64,000 bases of DNA, taken from positions 248,001 through 312,000 of the forward strand of contig QVRM01001244.1 in NCBI GenBank assembly GCA_003439945.1, read 5' to 3'. Positions 32,906-44,749 of this stretch are shown one piece after another. Made by a program: the position numbers and the translations under genes. The stretch comes from Dermanyssus gallinae (Eukaryota; Arthropoda; Arachnida; Mesostigmata; Dermanyssidae). Position 1 is the stretch's first letter; every line of letters starts with the position of its first letter. The notes beneath the pieces were generated by a model. The model saw only the letters and a list, made by a program, of their open reading frames with translations, did no database searches and was not told the origin of the DNA.

Positions 32906-33584
32906 CAGAACTATCTAAACGTGTACACAAGTCATAGACAAATAATTGCAAACGTACGAGATACTACTGTGATTAGGCATAACATATTACTGTAAATTGT
33001 ATAAAATCTTACTGTAACAAACGAGAAACTACAATTAGGAATCAATAAACATCATATCAAGGAGACAGACGATTCTAACGTCTATCTAAGGGGATAGTCA
33101 GAGATGCGTTGACATCTTATGTTGCGGTGCCACACGTAATGTGGGAGGCACTTGCCCAGGTCGGCACGGCGCGTCTTCACTCTTGTTCCACGCAGCCTCG
33201 AGTTTTCACTAGTTACCACCGGAAATGTTGTGTCATTGGCGCGATTTATGCCGTGTGCAGTGTACACAAGAAGCCCCGTAGACTTATGCGATAAATTATG
33301 GTTATAAGGCTCGCGTGAAACGAGTGTTTCATCTTCGTTTCGGTCGCTTCATTGGTGTTACTACGACGATGATGAAGAACGAAGGAACGAACGAGGAAGA
33401 CAAAGGGGTTGGGTGCGATAAGAAAATGTCCTGACATCATCCATCTGCCATCGCCAAGGGCGGCAACAAAAACCGGCGCTGGCGTGGAATGAACCGGCGC
33501 TGTTCGAAACGGGGCGTTGTCATGGCAACCATGTGTTCAAGACACTGTCTATGATGATTGAATGGTTGATTGAATAATTGATTT

Positions 33585-33632
33585 ATTGTTCGCTTGGCAT
33601 GTATACCTAAATACGCATGTCACACTTTTATA
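33585..33632 (+). repeat. dispersed repeat, family F, copy 2
   Basis: Second copy of the segment at 32685-32745. Confidence 0.6.
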
Positions 33633-34376
33633 TCAGAAGCTCTTAGAGCGGCAGCATATCACATGCATGTTCCGAGTCCCCGACCTTGCGTGTCGCTTCA
33701 ATGGAACGTGACGCTTTTTGTCATGCTGCTGCTGCCGTCATATTCTTCTACTGGAAGAGAAAGCTCGCATAAGTCTAGTAACGCGAAAACGCACTGAAGA
33801 TGGATGTATTTAGACGTTATCGCGACATGGCCCATTACGAGCGTCTAAAATGTAGTTTTCGGAGCGTTAAAAACATACGTATTTTCGGTGTCACTTATGG
33901 CATCAAACGCCACTGCTACTAAGGTCCAAGGAATCAACATCAACACCAGCCCCAAATCATCACTCACTGTCTGTCCACTCCACGCACTATATTATATTTC
34001 CTACTCTTCCCTGTGTTTGTTTGTCAGTAAAGAATATGCAGCCGCCGTTCTGATTTCAACTCCCGAGCCCACGGTACTTTAATGAAGTTTTACTTAGGCC
34101 GACTTGCACTTAACCAGGTGAGATCACGGTTGGCGGAACTTCCACCGAACCACAGCCGATTTTCGGGTAGCTGCGTGAAAACATCTGGGAAGAAGACAAC
34201 GTCGCTCACTTCGATATCTTTACTCATACACTAGTTCTACTGTCGAAAGCTTGGTACTATCGATTCGAAGAGTGTACTGTATCATCCGCAATATGGATTG
34301 TTATAATATGTAAAAATCGATACTGTTCGTAATGCTAATTTAAGCTATAGAGGGGGTAGTCAGGGTCGACTCCGGC

Positions 34377-35280
34377 TTGCCGGATGAATATGTCCCGTTT
34401 GAACGTCTTCGGCCATTATGCTGTTACGCATTTCCTTCTCATGACAGGGCGCAGGAAACGAAACATGTTGGTGACTCCCCGCAATTCTCGATGTTTGCTG
34501 TCAAGCTAACCGGCCAGTGTTGGTTGTGGGGAATTTTAATTTTCCTAAATTTACCTCCTCACTCTCTACCGAGCACATCCACTCAGCTCTTCCGTGGAAT
34601 CAAGACTTGTTACCATCTACATTAATGCGGTTCATCACAGCTTATTCATTTGCCTACCCTATATGTGTGAGTTCATAGCTGGCCATATTCCCACTACGGA
34701 TGCATTTATAATAGGATTGAGACCATTCGCTTTGATACTTTACTAGCTTGCAATGGGTCGGTACCCACAGCAGCTTAGCGTGACTACAAGAACGAACTAA
34801 ATTGCTTCTATTGCGAGACACCTTGTCGTCATTAATTGGCCTGCATTATTTATGACTTGTTTTATTGTAGATGACATGTACACCAAATTTGTTGACTACT
34901 GTTTGGGCCTGCTGAACTTGTATCGACCGTTTACTGACCTGCTTTCATGGAAATGGACCGACTACGTTTCCGGAGTGCGATATCTATTGCCTATGACCAG
35001 CGTGACCCCTCAAGAGATTCGCCTCATTTTCTTTACATCCTTCGCAGTGGGCCGCAAAGCCAATTTTTTCAAAGATCCTATAACGGTGGATCTAACTTCT
35101 TTAGGGTAGGTTCTTTTAGGGTGCCGCAGAGGGTGTCTGTACCACTTCTGTGCACGATTTTCTGCTTGAGTCTAAAGAGATATTTGTCTGTTTCATTTGA
35201 GCTTGACTTGGGCCATCACATTATCTATGTAGACGCTTTACTGAGTATTGTTCAGATCATTATCCGTTGTTTAATTTAAA
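34377..35280 (+). mobile_element. decayed CR1/Jockey-like non-LTR retrotransposon (EN and RT fragments)
   Basis: At 34515-34570 one frame reads 'VLVVGNFNFPKFTSS', the GDFN motif of the endonuclease domain with D changed to N. At 35100-35270 another frame reads 'FRVPQRVSVPLLCTIFC' and 'LGHHIIYVDALLS', matching the GVPQGSVLGPLLF and YADD blocks of reverse transcriptase. The catalytic YADD has become YVDA. Stops and frame changes show it is inactive. It is sense to both genes and lies between them. Confidence 0.75.
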
Positions 35281-35344
35281 AGATGGGCAGCGGAACGCTG
35301 GCGTTTTGATTTTTTTTTTAAACTTGCAATTGATTTTCTAATTT

Positions 35345-35880
35345 TATTGTTATTTTACGGCACAGCTGAGACTCTAGAATTTTGTGTGGATACAAAATCT
35401 GGCGAATGCCCTTCTGCCACATGCAAGCAGTAGTACTTTTTGTCGACATTTGGACACATTTCGTGGTTTATTTCGGCAAAATCTTTGCGAATACGGTCTC
35501 TCAGCTCAGGGATTGATTCAGGGGCATTCATGTAGACGCAATCCTCTACAAAACCCCCACACAAAAATATTCAAAGAGTTAAAATTCTGGGATCTTGGCG
35601 GCTAGTCAATGTCTCCGTTTGAGGAAATAACACGGCTCGTAAATTTTGCGCGGAGCGGCTCGATTGTTGGGCCTGGTCTTTGACTTGTGGATTCATGGTG
35701 TTGAAACCACATGATATCTACATCCAATCCATCCAATCCCGGCCACAAAAAGTTCATTATTGGATTATTGGAGCCCCAAATGTGAACGTTTTGCCTATTC
35801 GCATATATATTAAGGTAAAAGTAGGTTTCATCGGAAAAGAAGAACTGGCCAGTGAACAGCCTATTTCGTAAAGCTTTTTA
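35345..35880 (-). pseudogene. mariner/Tc1-superfamily transposase remnant
   Basis: Read on the minus strand: 'RNRLFTGQFFFSDETYFYLN' and 'YANRQNVHIWGSNNP', then a gap of roughly 80 residues compared with the family, then 'FTSRVISSNGDIDWPPRS', 'NIFVWGFCRG' and 'ESIPELRDRIRKDFAEINHE'. This is the order of an arthropod IS630/mariner-like DDE transposase. The first Asp (SDE) is kept. The second, expected in a WFQQDGA-type motif, is replaced in 'MWFQHHES'. Stops and a frame change break the tail. Confidence 0.8.
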
Positions 35881-36149
35881 TAAATAAAAAACACATGTTT
35901 ATTGATTCTTTATTGTACACAACGGAAGAAGCCGCGTTATCAAACTCCACACAAGTGGTTTCGTTTTCATGCTACAAAACAAATGGCTAGGGAATCAAAT
36001 GCCCAGCGCTTTGCTGCCCACCCTGTATATACACTTGGATTTAACATATGTCTGTATGAAGCACTTGTACGTTTCAACACTCACGCTAAACGCTTTGAGA
36101 GCCTCAACTTGCTAAATGCATGACACTATAGTCCTCATGACACAAAACA

Positions 36150-36350
36150 CGCTTCCAAAGCTGAAGTGCGCCCAGAAAATTGCCACGGATATTCTATCTG
36201 CTTTAGATTTCCTTCTGTTCGAACAGCGAAACCGGGCTGCAATACGACAACTTTCTAATTGCCAACATCCTACACATTTTCGATAGTTCAGCTCCAATAA
36301 CCTACAGACCTGGTCAACGGTGCGCCAAAATATCTGATATTATTGTCTCA
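36150..36350 (+). pseudogene. LINE endonuclease fragment
   Basis: A frame reads 'NSETGLQYDNFLIANILHIF', 'DSSAPITYRPGQRCAKISDI' and 'IVSRL', followed by a stop. The spacing of the hydrophobic block, the S-A-P-T/I-x-Y block and the D-I/L-I-I/V block is that of the end of the Jockey/I-type endonuclease domain. No reverse transcriptase follows. It is an isolated remnant. Confidence 0.65.
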
Positions 36351-37009
36351 CGTTTATAATCACTGCCCGATCTTAAACGGAGTGTTTGCTTGGCGTATGG
36401 CTATGCCAAACTACACCCACTTATTCGAATGAAACCAGCGTTCTCGCATGACCCTGACAATGCTGAGTGAGTCGACTATTATATCACACACCCCTTTACG
36501 TATTAAAGATGAATTTATGTTTAATAAGCAGTTGAGGCAGATTGTTGTTATGGCTTGTAGTAAGATGCTACGATAGGCGGATTCAAAACTACTTTTTTCA
36601 CATTTTCCTAAAATGATTTATTTGTTTGTTGCCCGAACCCCGTTAATTTTGCTATTAATTAACCCGCTACAACCCCATTAACTATTAATTATCGCGTTTA
36701 TTTTGTATTTTTTTTTGTTGCCTGAGAACCGTCTGGAATTAGAGGACGTAACGACGAATGCGATCTTTCAATATAGCCACGTTCGGCTACAATCTATTTG
36801 CGTACTGGAAAAAAGCATTTTACTGAGATGTCGCATCCTTCATGTAGTTAGTTTAACATACCTCAAAGTTTACAACCGTAACGCGCTAGACGGGCAAACA
36901 ACATTTCGAATTGGAATCTTATAGCTCGAACAATCGAACGTATTATGGACGCCAAAGAAGAGAAGAATCGTTTTTACTTGACAAGGCCCCGTGAGGCACT
37001 CCAGGGCAG

Positions 37010-37215
37010 CTAAGATAAGGACGCTACTATTTACCCCCCCCCCTCAATTGTTTGAAGTATTGCTTGCGCAGTTCCCAGTTGAGTGTGGCGATGGGGACAT
37101 GACTGGTTTTTAGTGGGTTGGAGCCCCACACTACCGGCCCACATTTGCAGTGAGCTTTCCTGCCGTGGTGTCCGTGTGTGCAAACCGCATTTCCCAGTTA
37201 GTCCCAAAAAAAAAA
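37010..37215 (+). repeat. 3' fragment related to R1-like element
   Basis: 'ccgtgtgtgcaaaccgcatt' here resembles 'tcgtgtgtgcgaatcgcatt' near 52106-52125, at the 3' end of the plus-strand R1-like element. Preceded by 'agtgggttggagccccacac', which also recalls repeat D. Probably a dead retrotransposon 3' end. Confidence 0.5.
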
Positions 37216-37319
37216 AAAATATTCGAGATGATTAATTTTTGCAACACAATTTTCACTAGTGGACCGTAGGCTTAGTTGCTTTTGTTGCGGTCAACAAATC
37301 TGCATGTAAACGCCAGCGA

Positions 37320-38000
37320 GACTTTCACGCGCTGTCGTGCGTGGAATCGACACGCCGATGACTCCGTCGTCTAAGGAACAGACGCGTGGGCGAGTTGGTG
37401 AGTTGGTCACCCGATGTTCCGTCTAGAGCAATCACGATTTATTCATAGCCCTTCATCCATCATTAGTCGGGCCGTCGTCGTCGTCGACAGTCTGATCTTC
37501 AATACTCTCTCTCTCTCTATCTCTATGTACTCACTGTACTCGATGCTCGTTGGAGCCTGTTTGTTGTATGAGCGTGCCGCGCTGGTGACGATGACTATGG
37601 TAATGATGATTATAATCACTGTCATCATTAGCACGCATATACAGCGTCACTTTCGTTTGGTGTTTTTTGCAACTGCTGCTGCTGCTGCTGCGACTGCTTC
37701 GGAAGAAGAGAAATTCGTCTTCGACGTTTGCTGGCGTTTTCATCGTCTCGAAAGAGATCGCGTGGTCGAAGCGAATCCAGTTCTTACATCTGGATCCGCT
37801 ACACCGCTAGCAGGTGGCCGGCGTCTGGTCCGTTACGGCGAGCGTCACGGGCACTGGCGTTGTGAAAGGGCTGCCGACTCGACAGCCCTCTCGGTCCCGG
37901 CCGGTCGAAGCAGACAGATAGACACCGTTCCGGCGGGACGACAAGAACGATCGTCAAAGTAGAGATGGTCAAAGTAGTTCTCATTGAATCTTTTCGGCCG
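37320..38000 (+). promoter_or_regulatory. CpG- and simple-repeat-rich region upstream of spondin gene
   Basis: GC-rich with (CT)n at about 37507-37518 and (CTG)n at 37672-37690. A 182-codon frame crosses it, but its translation is compositionally odd. About 0.5-1.2 kb before the spondin ATG, this is a plausible promoter or 5' untranslated exon. No core promoter motif was assigned. Confidence 0.35.
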
Positions 38001-38500
38001 GAAGACGACGCCAACTTTTCTTCTCCTAGTCCCGTCGATGGACTGTCGATTGTGCGCTATCGGGTCAGAAATACGTGTCTATTCTGAGGGTTGGCAGGTT
38101 TTTCAGGATTCGTTAGCTCGTTCTCGATCGAGTCTCTTCGTACTGAGGTCAAACGGTGCGCTGTCAGGCGCTCCAACTGTTTGCTGAGTATAAGCGGACA
38201 TATGAGCTTCTTAACGCTACGTACATCAAAGACCTGCACCAGCAAGATACCTCGGATTATTTCAGCACAGATTTAAGGCCTGTCAGCGCAGATTTAAGGC
38301 TTTCAACGCAAAAATAAGGCTTTCAATACAAATTTAAGACTTTAAGCGCAGATAAAAAGACTTTTAATTTGGAACATTTAGGCTAGCTGAAATATAACCG
38401 GCCGTGATGTACAGTATGTCGTAAAAATGTATTCGATTTAAAGCGGTCAATTTGGTTATCAAGTTTGTACGTGCTTGTAAAGTACTGTTGTGTGACGACA

Positions 38501-38690
38501 ATGCGGACAATACGACTGAGGTGGGGTGTGTTCCTCTACATGATGTACTACTGCATTCATTCAGTGCCAGCGTGTTACGAGAATTCAGCGGCCGTATTTC
38601 GCCTGAAGCTTGTCACCGAATGGACAAAGTCGAGGTTTCCCAAACAATTCCCTGAGTTTCGGCCATCGGCACAATGGGCACCTCTCATCG
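38501..38690 (+). CDS. spondin-2-like exon 1 (signal peptide, start of spondin domain)
   Basis: ATG at 38501 has A at -3. '[20 protein letters not shown]' plus SVPA is a typical signal peptide, followed by '[20 protein letters not shown]' and the hallmark '[20 protein letters not shown]'. Donor CATCG|GTGAGT, phase 1. An upstream in-frame extension to 38465 is open, but its start is not an ATG. Confidence 0.9.
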
Positions 38691-41600
38691 GTGAGTAAAG
38701 TTTTGTGATTTACTTCGAAATTGAATATAGCCAGGCAAACATACATTTGTTTGCCCTGTATCACTACACTGTCACAATAACTATAGTTTGATCGGCTCTG
38801 AACTGTTAAAAAGCCAAGCTTAGAGCCTCCACGGCATTCTATGCTCACAAGGTACCTTTTTTGAAGTCTTAACCTCAACAATTATTTACAGCTCTATTTG
38901 TTTATATGTAAAATGTAACAATTGCCTCCTTAGATGTAAATGTTTGGTTTTATTTAGTAAGCACGCACGAAGTAAAACATAAGGAGATGCTGTGGTTTCT
39001 GCCATGTTGCCCAGCACATGTTTTTACGAAGCAGCCTGGGCCTAGGAAACTTGCGCCCAAATTTAAAGTTGCATTATGAATTATCTTACTCAACATTCAA
39101 TGATGTGTGCTAATTGGCTGGAACACTAAGGTTTTGATATAAGACCATCTTAAAAAAAAACTCAAATCAATCTGAAATGTAGGTAGCAAAACCTTGCTAA
39201 TAACTGGGCACGAATAAATTTACCTATTTCACTGTTTCGGTGCGCATCATCGATCCCGGTGGAGGTGGATATATGCTGGTTTTCAGGTCCAGTCCCTGAA
39301 CCACATCGTGATATTCCGAGATACGAATGCAGAAAAAAATTGCGGACAGCAAGAGGTCCAGGGGGTGATTGTCGGGTTACTTACCACGAACTTCCAGGTT
39401 TTGGGTAGACAGCTTGCGAAAAATTACAGACGTACGCGACGTCAATACGAGTGCTTCGGCACTCGTAGGTGCTAAAATAGGTAGTAGCAGACAGGAAAAG
39501 TGAGCTTTATGGTTAGGGGATATTAAACGAGCGCAAATCAAGCTGAAGCCTAGTTCAAAATGTGTTTAGTACTGGGCACGAAACATTCCTTTTTTTTAAA
39601 TCTTCAATGCGCACCTTATTCTTGAGGTGGCCAACGACAACACGCTCCTGTGCATTGGTGATTTTTATCATGAATATGTTGCCGCATCCATAAATATTCG
39701 AAGCAAGCCATGTGACGAACGTCCCATAAACAAGGCATATCGGTACTGACGTCAAACATGCCGCTATTGTTTAGGTATCTTGTTAACTACTAATATTGTT
39801 AACAGCTTATCATACATTTGATGTGTGTATGACTTACACACGTGCGCCTTGGCCTCATGCGTTGTACGAGCGTGATATTTTTTGATAGCAGAATACCAAC
39901 ATTGAGATGCAATCTGTTCCAGCACTTTTAAGGTTACGAAATGAGTCCTTTTATTGTGTGCCTGTCGACAAAATGACAGCAAGGCTAGTTGAGATAGACA
40001 GGGAGGCTTTCTGATCAGTTAAATATATTGCTCCATGATGTAACGCAGATGATGATGCTGATGATGATGATGATGAAATATGCCTTTTCTCAAGAGGAGC
40101 CGTTTCGACGTTACGGCGGTCGGTACAAGATTTACAAAATAAAAACAGACTGCAATTAAACAATTTCCGTTGCGACTCAATTTGTATGGCCGCATGTCAG
40201 CAATAATTGACGATATGGAGGTTGGCAAACAGAAACATTCTGCCGGGGTTTCTAAGTCGGCGGACCGAAGTAAGGCCAAAGACTTACTTCAGCATACTCC
40301 CAAGTTCTTCAACCTGTGATGTTTGTGTAGAGGGAGAGAGTTACTCATCGCGATGGCTCGCCACATAATTATTCATTTAGCTCACGTCTCTTGATCTCAG
40401 AACCATACAGATTAAGAAGTCTAATATGTTGAGGTCTATGGATGCTCTATCGCCGTCCGGGACCTCTTCAGTTTTTTTTATCATTGTACTCTACGTCATG
40501 CATTTCTTTTAATGTTATACTCTTTACAGTGCTTTAAAGTGGGAGTGCTTTACAAAAAGCAAGAATCTCAATAGTTACGTAACTTTCCAAAGGATGTCTC
40601 TTTGATGCACATCAATATCTACGTACTGAAAACGAATGATGACCACTTTGTCTCATACAGGCACGACCCACACGTCCAATAGCTCGCTGTGGCGTATTGG
40701 TACGCTGGCCACCGATGAATTCCGCGACTATGCCCAAGAAGGTCTTACGGGTCCAATGCATGACAGCCTTCTACCGGTCGTGGGCAAAGACGTTCTTGAG
40801 TCTTTTGAAGCAGAAAGAATTGCAGGCGGAGAAGGGCTGACGTCTGTCGAATTTGTCGCCGACTTCAGGTTTAATTTGGTAAGTGCTCGGTTGTTCTTTG
40901 CACGGACATCAGGTAGACATTGACCCACACACGAAGTAGGGAAATCTATATATAAAGTATAATCTAGGTGTTGACGCGATGCTAATAATACGGTGGAAGA
41001 CGAGTTGTAGCAGACAAGAATTGTGACGACGATGTGCCTCACTGTATACGGAAGTGTCCACTTTTTTTTGGATATGCCGGACCGTCTACCATTTATTGGT
41101 AAGTGAAACAGTTTATTTTGTTATGTTACCATAATTGTTCTTCACAATGATTCATTATGTCATTATGCGTGACGCACTCCAGACAATAGCCTATTCGATA
41201 GGCTGGTACTCACTTCTAGAAACGATGCTTGAAACAAGGCTAAGAGACTAAGACCGACGAACATGGACTTGCGCAATTTGCGCAACCCGGGGAAAAATTG
41301 ACTGTACTTCTCATCTTCTTGCATCTGAAGTAGCTTGTCCGAACAACAGTGAAGCGTTTTGGAAAAACGATTTTAGCAGTTATAAAATATGATTTAGATA
41401 TGACGATCAGATAGCGTACTAACAGCCCCGTGAGCAAGAGTTTGGAAGGAGAGGTTTCAAAATACACCAGGAGCAAGCCGCCTCAAGTGATCGAACAGAG
41501 CCATGCTTATTGACTTTGAGTTTAGTTTAGTAAGTATTTGTTGTTTGGGCAAAATTGAGGCTGCAATATAGACGGTAATCATGTAGACACACACACGCCC

Positions 41601-44116
41601 GCCGACGTATCCCGCGTTTTTGGCTTATTGTCGATTCCCGCTCTGATGAATCGATTATGACACAAAGTACATCGAATCTCTATACGCGCAAAAATGTTAT
41701 TGTCATGACGGCACCCTATAAGCGTCGCCTTCTTTGCTCTAGTACAAATCACCACGCGCTCAGTGGTCTGTCCGGCCTGTATGTACATCAATACGATATA
41801 TATATATATATATATAAAATGTATTCATTTATATTACTTTGCTATGTTTCATTATTTTCTGTAGTTTCATTTTACCTTTGCTATGCTAGCACTTTGGAGT
41901 GGACAATTGTCTCCGCGCGAACATGTGGTCACGGGTCCTTTGCCCCAGGGTTAGCCCAGTTTAACAATATGTATTTTTTTCCAATTTTTTTCAAGAACAG
42001 TACAAGAAGAAGTACATGTTAACTAACCGGTTAGTGAAAACAAAGTACATTTTTGAACAAAGATGTACGTAATGACGCTTAACTGTCACTAACCGGTTAG
42101 TGAAAACAAAGTACATTTTTGAACAAAAATGCCGATTAAAAAGCACTACCACGAACACTTGTGCTCCCGATTACGTTAGGCCTAATCTTGCTGCGACTTC
42201 ACGACACAGTGCTGTCGTCTGCTGCCAGACGACACACTAAGCTGGCTTGTTTTGGAATCGGCCTACGCTGGAGAGTAATATCTACGTCCAACGCGTTCAT
42301 TCAATTCATACAGCAGATAGCTTAGAGCTTGTCGAAAGAGATTGAGTTGGGTGATCAGATCTCCTGGCGGTGAATGGCGCCGCTGTGCGATGCGAGCCTG
42401 TGCTATAGGGAGGAGCCTTGTGAGCCAATGACTGGGCGTGGCTGACATGGGCGTTGGCATTCGATGGCCTTCGACAGCGGTGGATGCGACAGCGGCGGTG
42501 TTACCGAAAAGGCCTGCTGCTGCTGTTCATGGAGAAAGGCACCAGGCAGTTGCTGTACCTGTCGTGATGTACAATGTAAACACACTTAAACCGTTTTTCT
42601 TTTCGTCCACGTATTACCTAAACATTTCAATACTCTCATTTGAGCGTTAATCATACCTGTCATAAGAAATGATGATAATGATGATGATGATGATTATTAT
42701 TATTATTATTATTATACACGACAATTGATTGAAGTCCTTCTCTAATAGTCTCCGGCCAAACCGTGTTTTGCTTTTCAGAGCGTTGATGTAACTTGCACAC
42801 TGCACACATGCACACATGTTTTGCCTGACGCAGATGATTGTTATCTAGCAATCGTATAACAGTATCGTCACTGTAGAATCTTAGACATATATATATATAT
42901 ATATATATATACAGGTTGCGGGTCAAGGGTGCGGTGCACGCGCCAAACCCCTTACGGGTACGGGGGTGAGTAGAGGAGGAGGTGGATTGAGGTGCTGTTT
43001 ATCGAGTGTTTGGGTGTGGGGACGTGCCCCATATTTGTGCACGTGCGAGTTTAATCGCGTGAATTGCGCGCCTACGTTCGATCAAAGGAAGCCGTAAAAA
43101 TGCATATATTCGCGCCTTAAACGGCGGTGGGCCAAACTAGCATAGTACGGCCTACTTAGGCAACTACAGCGCACACACATTTGAAAGAACAGTGAAAGCA
43201 ATATTTAACAGACGACCCCTTGCCAACCAACGATCAATCAGCACTTAGATCATTACCGCTCTTTTTTATTTATATAACTTTCGCCATGTTAGCAGTGTTT
43301 GGAGTGGACAATTGTCTCTGCGCAAGCGTGTGGTCACGAATTCTCTAATCCAGGATAAGCCCAGTTCAACAATGTGCCCCGAACGGACGCTGCATTTCCT
43401 CGTTGAATGTCGAGCGACAGCCTCTGATGCAAGAATTCGGATGCTCCCGAGTCTCCCGTCGAGAGATTAGGGCCTCTACTTACGCGCTGAATCAGCTTGA
43501 GCGTAAGGGGGCCTGCTGCTCCTATAGTCTCGAACGCCAACGGACAAAATTTGTGCGAATAATCGACGCTGGAGTATTTTCGGCATTTGTTAGCCTCAGC
43601 TAACCTATAAGCATGATCTGCTAGGTCCGCACCTGCACCTACCATCGAAGGGGCTAATGAGTCGGTTACACTTCATTTAGATCATTGTTTTTCTCTATAC
43701 TTTGTTACAACAGAGAGGAACGCATGCAGGGTTGTTTCGGTGAGCGGCGTCGTATTGACCCTCAGATGCCTAACTCAATTGGTAACCAGTTGCAGGCCAA
43801 TGTTTGTACAGATACTATGGAGCTTTGCTGCAAATCAACCTTTTGCTAGTTATGGGAGAAGGCAGACGCCTTTGGAACGGCATGTTTGAATAGTTATGTA
43901 AGCCTTTGCGAATACGAACTTCCATGAAGCATACACAGAGTGCACCTGTCAGCTGTGCCCTCAAGTGTGTACGAAGCGTGTCATGCGTCTGCTTGCCTGG
44001 CTCTTTCAAAGGGATCTGCCTCTCTCGAATTACATGTTTCATGAACAGCTGACAACGGTATGTTGTAGGTATGCTCAATTTGAGTAAAATAAATGCAGTG
44101 ATGTGTAAGCTGTTTA

Positions 44117-44162
<46 letters not shown>

Positions 44163-44685
44163 TGGTTCATATTTGGCCACAAACACCAAATATGCAAGTG
44201 TACAGACTTTTGCGTCTAAACCCACTTTTGTTAATGAGTAGTGTCTGTGTGTTATTTTGGTGGCCAACCTCCAAGGTGTCGTTTGCAGTGCGCCTGATAC
44301 CAAGTCCTGATTGGTTTGTCGGTGCGGATTCTGTCGAGCTTTGTCATAACGCCACCCACTGGAAGCAGAACTTCACGGTTGACCTCTACCCTTTGGATGC
44401 TGGAACCGACAGCGGGTGAGGGTCGCATCAATCACATCGAACACACATAGTAAACAAGCTAACAAAATTTCAGAAATAATTTAGAGTGCATAAATACGAG
44501 CAGACTCGGTAAACCGATCCAATTCCATTCAACCTAACTAGATTATTGTGAGTGCGCATGAAATGTTGCAGCAACTACGAGGTAAAATGTAATCAACCTA
44601 AACGCTAAAAATGGTGGCTATATGACATACACTGATAGGATAGTGATAATTCACAAATTTGTGTTAAGTGTCTACTCATATATAC

Positions 44686-44749
<64 letters not shown>

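Noticed and set aside
37414..37962. 182-codon ORF upstream of the spondin gene
   Set aside because: The translation is dominated by low-complexity tracts, there is no recognisable domain, and overlapping frames on both strands are also open. More likely an untranslated or promoter region.
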